Position numbers and translations under genes: made by a program
Notes under the pieces: generated by a model
Seen by the model: only the letters and a program-made list of their open reading frames with translations
Databases searched by the model: none
What the model was told of the DNA's origin: nothing
Source of the DNA: Candidatus Cloacimonadota bacterium
Lineage (GTDB): Bacteria > Cloacimonadota > Cloacimonadia > Cloacimonadales > TCS61
Assembly (NCBI GenBank): GCA_003647825.1
Contig: QMNP01000097.1
Location: forward strand, 1-6,525
Direction of reading: 5' to 3'
DNA: 6,525 nt
Shown: positions 1 through 5,394 of the stretch, piece by piece
How positions within the stretch are numbered: the stretch's first letter is position 1
Layout: each line of letters starts with the position of its first letter

Positions 1-4
1 AATT

Positions 5-160
5 CCTCGATGCTCTGCATCGGGGTGTCCGAACTTTCTCCCCTGATTTAGGGGAGATGTCCGATAGGACAGAGGGGTAAATACTGAAAATTCGATTTTC
101 AGCTTGCTGAAATTAAGTTGGCGGAATACCCCTTGGCTCTGCCACGGGGATAGTCAACTT
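5..160. repeat. Cluster of adjacent inverted repeats (hairpin-rich intergenic repeat)
   Basis: Five stem-loops lie almost end to end. CCTCGATGC/GCATCGGGG (5-13/17-25) has one G-T pair. TCTCCCCT/AGGGGAGA (37-44/50-57) is perfect, as are TGTCC/GGACA (58-62/67-71) and CTGAAAAT/ATTTTCAG (84-91/95-102). CCCCTTGGC/GCCACGGGG (129-137/141-149) has one mismatch and is enclosed by an outer stem AAGTTG/CAACTT (115-120/155-160). No reading frame or RNA gene is evident. The reverse complement begins with CCTCTGTC followed by hairpins rich in C and G runs, resembling the stretch at 2686-2730. This suggests a dispersed, partly degraded intergenic repeat rather than one terminator. The stems are seen directly; membership in a genome-wide family is inference. 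Confidence 0.55.
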
Positions 161-199
161 TAAGAATTTTCTTTATTTTCGAACTTGTTTTGGAACAAC

Positions 200-237
200 T
201 ATTCATTTTTGCTTCTACAAGGAAAATGAATAATTTT
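200..237 (+). terminator. AT-rich stem-loop followed by T-run, possible terminator of an upstream gene
   Basis: A perfect 10-bp stem TATTCATTTT/AAAATGAATA (200-209/223-232) encloses a 13-base loop and is followed by ATTTTT. The shape is that of an intrinsic terminator reading rightward, but the stem is almost all A-T and the loop is long, so it would be weak. No gene ends nearby inside the window; any gene it serves would lie left of position 1. Confidence 0.25.
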
Positions 238-275
238 TGATAACCAATTAACAAAAGATTTGACAAAAGTTTTAT

Positions 276-304
276 ACATAGGCATTTACTGCTCTATGTT
301 TTTT
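276..304 (+). terminator. Candidate intrinsic terminator with U6 tract
   Basis: ACATAGGCA (276-284) pairs with TGC and CTATGT (290-292 and 294-299) with one bulged T at 293 and a five-base loop TTTAC. The 3' arm runs directly into six T residues (299-304). The layout is that of a Rho-independent terminator on the plus strand, though the stem is only moderately stable. It could stop transcription from the left before the surface-protein gene, or act in that gene's leader. No promoter position is certain enough to decide. Confidence 0.35.
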
Positions 305-346
305 AGAAAGACATAATTGGAGAGTCATGATTTATTTTAATCCCAA

Positions 347-508
347 AATGAGTTCTGCATAATTGGGTAATTATTTCCACTACTGAAGTTGTGGGTTAAT
401 TCAATATTCAGCAAGTCATTAGCCCACAGTTTTAACTGTGGGATTAAATGATACCCCACTCGCCCTGAACAACTTCAGTGGTTTGATATGATTTATGCAG
501 AATCCATT
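347..508. mobile_element. Palindromic element with 16-bp terminal inverted repeats (MITE- or REP-like)
   Basis: The ends are AATGAGTTCTGCATAA (347-362) and the reverse complement of AATGGATTCTGCATAA (493-508), matching at 14 of 16 positions with 10 consecutive identical bases. Inside are three hairpins: CCACTAC/GTTGTGG (377-383/388-394, one mismatch), a near-perfect CCCACAGTT/AACTGTGGG (423-431/434-442) and CTGAA/TTCAG (465-469/474-478). The first and third are also related in inverted orientation through CTGAAGTTGT and ACAACTTCAG. The element is about 160 bp with no transposase gene, so it would be non-autonomous. The internal hairpin resembles palindromes I associate with IS200/Y1-type (RAYT) transposases, but that link is inference. 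No clear target-site duplication is visible. It ends 27 bases before the surface-protein start codon. Confidence 0.5.
423..442. repeat. Perfect hairpin inside the 347-508 element
   Basis: Nine-base arms CCCACAGTT and AACTGTGGG flank a two-base TT spacer, giving one of the tightest stem-loops in the window. It sits at the centre of the larger inverted-repeat element and lacks a T-run, so it does not look like a terminator. Short hairpins of this kind are recognised by single-stranded-DNA transposases of the Y1 family; assignment to that role is inference. Confidence 0.55.
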
Positions 509-520
509 AACCAAAAAAAG

Positions 521-530
521 GAAGGAGGAG
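521..530 (+). promoter_or_regulatory. Strong Shine-Dalgarno sequence that fixes the surface-protein start
   Basis: GAAGGAGGAG lies five bases before the ATG at 536. It is a near-ideal anti-16S match and is followed by a coding start MKKFFVILF that reads as a signal peptide. An in-frame ATG at 488 has no such site and would place 16 hydrophilic residues ahead of the signal peptide, partly encoded by the repeat element. The start at 536 is therefore preferred. Confidence 0.85.
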
Positions 531-535
531 AAACA

Positions 536-2626
536 ATGAAAAAGTTTTTTGTTATTTTATTTGTTCTTGCAGCTTTTTTAGTCTTTGGACAAACAGTTAT
601 TTTCGAAGATGATTTTGAAGATGGATTAGCACTTTGGACATTAGAAGCAGTTCCAGCAGCTAACAACACCTGGGGGCTTGTGGATCAGATTTCGCATTCA
701 CCTGTACACTCTCTTACCGAGAGTCCATCCGGCAACTATGCTCCGAATGTAACCTACTCAGCAACGATCGCCAGTCCTCTTGATCTTAGTACTGTTGTAG
801 AAGCAGAGCTTAACTTCTGGATGAAATACGATATTGAAGGCGGTCTTTTTGACTTTCTCTATATCGATGCTTCACCGGATAACGGTACAAACTGGATCAA
901 TATCGGTACCTACTATGGCGAAGGAAACGACTGGGATGAATACACCATCTCTCTGGGTGGCTTTGTAGGAAATGCCCAGGTCCTTTTACGCTGGCAAATA
1001 GTAACTGATGGAGGTTATGAAGTGAACGGTATGTATCTGGATGATGTTGTAGTAACAACTTCCGATATCGATAACACTCCTCCATTGATTCTTTATGATG
1101 GACCTGAATTCTATGAAGGAACCGATGAAGATTTTGTTTTTGAAGCAGAGATCATCGATATTTCCGGTATTGCCTCAGCAGAAGTAGTTTATACAATTGA
1201 AGGTGGAGATGAGATCACGCTTGCATCAACAGGGAATACAGGCAATATGTACAGCTTTGAAATTCCTTTCTCAGATTATGGCGATCAAATAGATTTCAAG
1301 ATCGTAGCAGTAGATGCCTCCGCCAATTCAAATGAAGGTGAGACCATTATCAACTCTCTCATCTTTGGGCATCATCTGATCTATGATAACGGCGTGGTAG
1401 ATTTTTATATAGCCTTTAATACAGGTACCGGTGCAGCAGTTAAGATGATTAATCCAGCGGGAATGGATCTTGATCTGGAATTTGCTCTTATCAGAAACTA
1501 TATAGACAGCAACCTGGCCAATGCAGATATGGAATTCCACGTGTGGGATGATAATGGCGGAGTGCCAGGTAATGATTTGATAACACCCTTCATGGTAACT
1601 CCTGAAGCAACACTGGAGAATAACAGTCCAATGACCAGGATCGATCTAAGGCCATATGCAGCGGAGCTATCCAATATTCAGGGAGATTTTTATATAGGTT
1701 TTCTTGTTCCTACCGATATTGTACATTGTACAGAAACATCACCAGGCACTTTTGGACAATCCTTTACCTGGGATGGAGCAAATTGGCTTAGTAATACAGC
1801 AGATTTTCATTTCCGTTCAGTTGTAGAACTTACAGTAGGTATTCCACCAGGCACAGTGGAGGGCAATGTAACCGATACAGATACCGGTAACCCTATCGAA
1901 AATGCAACAGTAGTAATGGGAGCTTATTCCACAACTACAGATGGCAGCGGTGACTACAGTATCGATGTTGCTCCTGGTACTTATGACCTGGTTTGCAGTT
2001 TTGGGGGTTATGAAGATTACACCGAAACAGGTATTGTAGTTGCATCGAATGATTTGATAACAGTAGATATAGCTTTACAGCACCTTTATAATCCACCAGA
2101 AGAGCTTACAATTCAATACACCCCACCAAATGTTATCCTGCAATGGAATGCACCGGTAGGACCTGGCTTAACCGGTTATAATATCTATCGCGATGATGAG
2201 ATAATTGGCACAGTTTCAGCTCTTCTTTATATCGATCCCAATGTCCCTGCTGGAAGCCACTCTTATTATGTAACAGCAGTTTATGGTAATTATGAGTCAG
2301 TGCCATCTAATGTAGTAAATACAGGAAGTGATCCTAATCTCCTGCCGATAGTGAACAAACTTGGCGGTAATTTTCCGAATCCTTTCAATCCATCCACAAC
2401 GATCAACTACAGTGTAGCGGAAACCGGTCATGTAACCCTTGAGGTATTCAATCTGAAGGGAGCTAAAGTTGCGGTTCTTCGCGATATAGTACTTGCAGCA
2501 GGTAATTACACAGCAGAATGGAATGGAAAAGATGGTAACGGCAATCCAGTTTCAAGTGGAGTTTATTTCTATAAGATGAAAGCTGGAAGTTATCAGCAAA
2601 CTAAGAAAATGATTTTAATGAAGTAA
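536..2626 (+). CDS. Secreted multidomain surface protein with type IX secretion sorting domain
   Basis: The 696-residue product starts with a Sec signal peptide (about 1-19, MKKFF, hydrophobic core, end near FGQ). Residues 22-175 resemble the MAM-like jelly-roll of immune-inhibitor-A-type proteins (FEDDFEDG, paired W residues, YLDDVVV). Residues 180-270 look like an Ig-like beta domain. Residues 277-436 form a beta-rich region I cannot assign to a family. A carboxypeptidase-regulatory-like fold follows at 438-515 (VEGNVTDTDTGNPIENATV, TDGSGDYSI, GTYDL), then a fibronectin type III domain at about 518-597 (LQWNAP, YNIYRDD, YYVTAVY). The C-terminus (608-696) is a FlgD-Ig/type A sorting domain with NFPNPFNPSTTI, DGNGNPVSSGVYFY and a final KKMILMK, which directs export across the outer membrane by the type IX system in known FCB bacteria. 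No protease zinc motif or other catalytic signature is visible, so adhesion, binding or a structural role is likelier than enzymatic activity; the ligand is unknown. It is monocistronic, with a strong ribosome binding site. Architecture is confident, biological role is not. Confidence 0.9.
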   Translation: MKKFFVILFVLAAFLVFGQTVIFEDDFEDGLALWTLEAVPAANNTWGLVDQISHSPVHSLTESPSGNYAPNVTYSATIASPLDLSTVVEAELNFWMKYDIEGGLFDFLYIDASPDNGTNWINIGTYYGEGNDWDEYTISLGGFVGNAQVLLRWQIVTDGGYEVNGMYLDDVVVTTSDIDNTPPLILYDGPEFYEGTDEDFVFEAEIIDISGIASAEVVYTIEGGDEITLASTGNTGNMYSFEIPFSDYGDQIDFKIVAVDASANSNEGETIINSLIFGHHLIYDNGVVDFYIAFNTGTGAAVKMINPAGMDLDLEFALIRNYIDSNLANADMEFHVWDDNGGVPGNDLITPFMVTPEATLENNSPMTRIDLRPYAAELSNIQGDFYIGFLVPTDIVHCTETSPGTFGQSFTWDGANWLSNTADFHFRSVVELTVGIPPGTVEGNVTDTDTGNPIENATVVMGAYSTTTDGSGDYSIDVAPGTYDLVCSFGGYEDYTETGIVVASNDLITVDIALQHLYNPPEELTIQYTPPNVILQWNAPVGPGLTGYNIYRDDEIIGTVSALLYIDPNVPAGSHSYYVTAVYGNYESVPSNVVNTGSDPNLLPIVNKLGGNFPNPFNPSTTINYSVAETGHVTLEVFNLKGAKVAVLRDIVLAAGNYTAEWNGKDGNGNPVSSGVYFYKMKAGSYQQTKKMILMK

Positions 2627-2630
2627 GTGC

Positions 2631-2659
2631 ACATCGACGTTGCACGTCGATGTATTTTG
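2631..2659 (+). terminator. Candidate intrinsic terminator of the surface-protein gene
   Basis: Five bases after the TAA stop, ACATCGACG (2631-2639) and CGTCGATGT (2645-2653) form a perfect 9-bp stem with a TTGCA loop, followed by ATTTTG. The location and orientation suit termination of the plus-strand gene. The T-tract is short (four T) and the same bases take part in a competing longer hairpin, so efficiency is uncertain. Confidence 0.5.
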
Positions 2660-2673
2660 CGACGTGCAACGTC
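2636..2673. repeat. 14-bp inverted repeat overlapping the terminator hairpin
   Basis: GACGTTGCACGTCG (2636-2649) and CGACGTGCAACGTC (2660-2673) are perfect reverse complements separated by ten bases. Each arm is itself nearly palindromic (GACGT, three bases, ACGTC). The structure cannot form together with the 2631-2653 stem because they share the bases of the first arm. It may be a small dispersed repeat, a protein-binding palindrome, or an alternative RNA fold at the 3' end of the surface-protein transcript. Confidence 0.6.
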
Positions 2674-2685
2674 ACGATACAACTC

Positions 2686-2760
2686 CTCTGTCAAGGGGGA
2701 GGATCCCGAATGCTTTCGAGATCAGGGGGTTAATTGAAAAATCTCCCTTTTTTATTCTCC
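2686..2760. repeat. Degenerate intergenic repeat resembling the 1-80 region
   Basis: The stretch opens with CCTCTGTC, contains an 8-bp hairpin with one mismatch, ATCCCGAA/TTCGAGAT (2703-2710/2715-2722), then CAGGGGG, and later TCTCCC and TCTCCCC runs. The reverse complement of positions 1-80 also opens with CCTCTGTC and carries TCTCCCCT and ATCAGGGG motifs. The shared blocks suggest the same broad family of C/G-run repeats, strongly diverged. No coding potential is evident here. Confidence 0.4.
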
Positions 2761-2783
2761 CCAAGAGAAGATAATAGAGATGT

Positions 2784-2828
2784 GATCGTTTTTCTTAGAT
2801 AGCAACAAGCTGAGAATGAGATCGTTTT
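2784..2828. repeat. Short direct repeat GATCGTTTT
   Basis: GATCGTTTT occurs at 2784-2792 and again at 2820-2828, 36 bases apart start to start, each followed by T or C-rich sequence. A small hairpin GTCG/CGAC (2830-2833/2839-2842) follows the second copy. With only two copies of nine bases the significance is modest; it is noted because this gap has no gene. Confidence 0.3.
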
Positions 2829-2880
2829 CGTCGAAAGCCGACACATTTTAAGGGGAAATATTGGGGATGGCGAGTATTTT

Positions 2881-2909
2881 GCCCCGGCTTCGGTCGGGGC
2901 TTATTTATT
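2881..2909 (+). terminator. GC-rich UUCG-loop hairpin between convergent genes
   Basis: GCCCCGGC and GTCGGGGC (2881-2888 and 2893-2900) pair over eight bases, including one G-U pair, around a TTCG tetraloop closed by C-G, an exceptionally stable RNA motif. On the plus strand it runs into TTATTTATT, so it would best stop rightward readthrough from the surface-protein gene. On the minus strand it sits four bases after the comEC stop codon but is followed by AAAATA rather than T residues, so it could cap or pause the comEC transcript without being a standard terminator. Confidence 0.55.
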
Positions 2910-5277
2910 CTGGCAGTGAGATCGTGAAATCTACACCTGAAAGAAAAGTTTTAAAATTTGCAGTATTGCCATCAGTAGTAATTTGTAACGCCCCATCTTT
3001 GCCCGAAATAAAGAGATTGTTTTCTAAGAATTTTAGATTTTCCATCGTTTGTGAATGAGGAAAATTAAATCTGTTCTGCAGTGGTGTAGAAATGAAAGCA
3101 AAGTCTGGAGACACAGCATCTAAAAATATAACACTACTGGCCGTTTTGCTGCCATGATGACCAACTTTTAATATATCACAATCTAAGAACTGTGGGTAAC
3201 ATTTAATTAAATGTTCTTCACCTTCATGTTCCAGATCACCTGTGAAAAGTATGGATAGCTGATTAAAATCTAATCTAGTTACGATGGACATATTATTTTT
3301 ATTCTTATTGTGATATGATCCATCCGGATGTAGGATCTTTAAATTAATACAGTTAGCAATAATGGTGACTGTATCGGTAATGGTATGAACGACACAGTTT
3401 TCTTCAGAGGTAATTTGTTGGAATTCCGGCCAGATCTTCCTGGTACAAAATTCATCTGTTACGGCTAAATTCTTTACCTCCAAAGTTGCAAAAACATCTT
3501 TGTAACCTCCATAATGATCATTGTGAGCATGTGTTATAACCAACCAGTTTAGTTGTTTAATACCGCAATTTTTCAGATATGGTAAAGCGGAATGATTGAA
3601 ACTGCCGAAATTGTTACTTGGAGGTCCGGTATCTATCATAATAACTTCATCTTCCGGTGATTCGATAAGAAGCAGATCTCCTAATCCGCAATCAAAAAAT
3701 GTTACCTTCATCAGATTTGAGTTTCTATTTATGGAAACGAAAATTAAACTGCAAATAGAAATTAATAATAAAATTCTATAAAATATCAGTTTGTTAAACA
3801 ATTTTATTTTTTTTATACAGAGCCAGAGGAAGCCAAAAGTAAAATACAATAAGAAGATCTGCCTGGTGCTAATCGAAATGAAATCGAAATGAAGGGGAAG
3901 GCTGGCAGCAATATTTGACCATTTTTCGAAAATCTGCATTAAAAACACAAAACTACTATGGTAGATTGAGATCAGCCAGGGATTTTGCGGCAATAGAATC
4001 ACTACAAATGCTAACGGCAAAATTATGCCTATTAATGGAATGCCTAATATATTACCAATGATCCCATTGAATCCAAACTGCTTAAAATGGAGCATGGTTA
4101 TGGGAGCCAGAAATATATTTAATATAAGCGAAGAAAACATTATCACAAGTGCTGAATTCAGAATTTTTTTACTCAGTTTCATGGTAATGATCTCTTCTTT
4201 ATTAATACTGATAAATCGAATGCGGGGAAGTATATTCAAAAGGGTGAAAACAGCCAGGAACGACATCTGAAATCCAGCAGACATAATCTGAGCAGGTTCA
4301 ATGGCTGTTATTGTTATAAAACTGATTGCTAATATCTGATTTGCATTAACCTTGCGCTGATACATTCTGCTGATAAGTAGTAAACTGATCATGATCACAG
4401 CTCGTAAAACTGAGGCAGACCAGTTGCAGATCGCACCATAACAAATTAACATAACGATCAGTAAAATCCGGGCAATATTGCTTTGCCTGAACAAGATAAT
4501 AAAAATCTGAAAAATAATAAGAGAAAGCACACCAACGTGCAAACCGCTAACAGCAAGAATGTGACTTAAACCAGCTTTGTTCAATAAACTCCTGGTCGAA
4601 TCTAACTCGCTTTTATCTCCTATTGTAATAGCTTTCACAAATCCTGCATAAGTTCCAAAACGCTGATCAATTCTGGTTTTCATAAATTTTCTTATTTTAA
4701 TGATAGTTCTTTGTAAGCAGAAACCGGAATTTGAAGAAATCTGCACTGGAGCCAATGAGTATCCGCTGGCAAAGATCTTTTTGCGTTTCATTAGATTTTC
4801 ATAATCGAAAGCATGTGGATTGGAAGCTTGTGAAAGACTTTTGATCTTTGCCACAGTATAGATATCATCTCCGTATTTAAGATTTTTCTGTGCTGTAGAA
4901 AATTTGATCTTTCCAGTTACTGTAGTGTCTGCAATTTTAGATAATTCCAGATGGAACGAGTATTTTTCCTCCTTTTCTAAAACTTCTGAAACAATTTTAC
5001 CTGTGATGGGCTGAATAAATAGATCATTATTAATAATTACATTGGAAATATGGTTATTAGGGAATTTCTGATCGAATGAAGTTCTAACAATCGCAAGCAG
5101 CAGGATAGCAATGAGAAGAGAAATAAAACGAAATTTAGGTACAAAACACAATAATAATGTAATGCTCAAAAGAATTATACTTTCCAAAAGTGGAATATGA
5201 TAGAGATAGGCAAGCAGCAAACCAATTAACCAGATAACAGCAGGAAAAGCTATTGGTACAGGTGGTTCTCGTTCCAT
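2905..5277 (-). CDS. comEC: ComEC/Rec2-type DNA internalization competence protein
   Basis: This 790-residue inner-membrane protein has the full ComEC architecture. ComEC forms the channel through which single-stranded DNA enters the cytoplasm in natural transformation. Hydrophobic helices at about 10-65 lead into a soluble OB-like region (about 85-180, with NPHAFDYENLMKRKKIFASG). The Competence domain follows at about 210-490, with the family signature AGLSHILAVSGLHVG at 235-249 and many membrane segments. A C-terminal metallo-beta-lactamase domain spans about 523-775, with HAHNDH at 583-588, GD at 680-681 and GHHGS at 706-710; its metal-ligand residues look intact. The usual DVGQGD at its start reads DCGLGD (529-534). 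Full-length ComEC proteins are commonly 700-800 residues, so it is complete. The start MEREPPVPIAFP matches ComEC N-termini, although the preceding Shine-Dalgarno (GAGAA) is weak. It lies 117 bp downstream of dxr on the same strand. No pilus or other uptake genes are in view, so transformability is not shown. Confidence 0.95.
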   Translation of the reverse strand: MEREPPVPIAFPAVIWLIGLLLAYLYHIPLLESIILLSITLLLCFVPKFRFISLLIAILLLAIVRTSFDQKFPNNHISNVIINNDLFIQPITGKIVSEVLEKEEKYSFHLELSKIADTTVTGKIKFSTAQKNLKYGDDIYTVAKIKSLSQASNPHAFDYENLMKRKKIFASGYSLAPVQISSNSGFCLQRTIIKIRKFMKTRIDQRFGTYAGFVKAITIGDKSELDSTRSLLNKAGLSHILAVSGLHVGVLSLIIFQIFIILFRQSNIARILLIVMLICYGAICNWSASVLRAVIMISLLLISRMYQRKVNANQILAISFITITAIEPAQIMSAGFQMSFLAVFTLLNILPRIRFISINKEEIITMKLSKKILNSALVIMFSSLILNIFLAPITMLHFKQFGFNGIIGNILGIPLIGIILPLAFVVILLPQNPWLISIYHSSFVFLMQIFEKWSNIAASLPLHFDFISISTRQIFLLYFTFGFLWLCIKKIKLFNKLIFYRILLLISICSLIFVSINRNSNLMKVTFFDCGLGDLLLIESPEDEVIMIDTGPPSNNFGSFNHSALPYLKNCGIKQLNWLVITHAHNDHYGGYKDVFATLEVKNLAVTDEFCTRKIWPEFQQITSEENCVVHTITDTVTIIANCINLKILHPDGSYHNKNKNNMSIVTRLDFNQLSILFTGDLEHEGEEHLIKCYPQFLDCDILKVGHHGSKTASSVIFLDAVSPDFAFISTPLQNRFNFPHSQTMENLKFLENNLFISGKDGALQITTDGNTANFKTFLSGVDFTISLPE

Positions 5278-5334
5278 AAATTTCTCATAAATAATAAAAT
5301 GATTCTTTCAAAATCTTCAGAGTAATTTAATTCA

Positions 5335-5346
5335 GAGCTTAAGCTC
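5335..5346. repeat. 12-bp perfect palindrome between dxr and comEC
   Basis: GAGCTTAAGCTC is a perfect 12-base palindrome without a spacer, 58 bases upstream of the comEC start on the minus strand. It could be a dimeric regulator site, but nothing else supports regulation and a spacer-free palindrome of this size can arise by chance. It lies inside a start-less open frame noted separately. Confidence 0.25.
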
Positions 5347-5394
5347 AATTTAGCTATTATTAAAAATTCAATAGCTGCTCGAGAATTTATTTTT

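Noticed and set aside
1..160. CRISPR array or tRNA/structured ncRNA gene
   Set aside because: The hairpins differ in sequence and spacing, with no regular direct repeats or spacers, and no cloverleaf with a T-arm could be assembled.
260..290. TTGACA at 260-265 as a sigma-70 -35 box for the surface-protein gene
   Set aside because: At the correct 16-18 base spacing there is no acceptable -10 box (CATTTA only), and TATACAT lies far too close. The transcript would also run into the terminator-like stem at 276-304.
536..2626. Surface protein as a secreted metallopeptidase
   Set aside because: The MAM-like and regulatory-like domains often accompany peptidases, but no HExxH, catalytic Ser/Asp/His pattern or peptidase core is present in the 696 residues.
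2861..3058. Plus-strand 65-codon open frame overlapping the comEC 3' end
   Set aside because: It is antisense to the well-supported metallo-beta-lactamase domain, crosses the UUCG hairpin and gives no recognisable protein.
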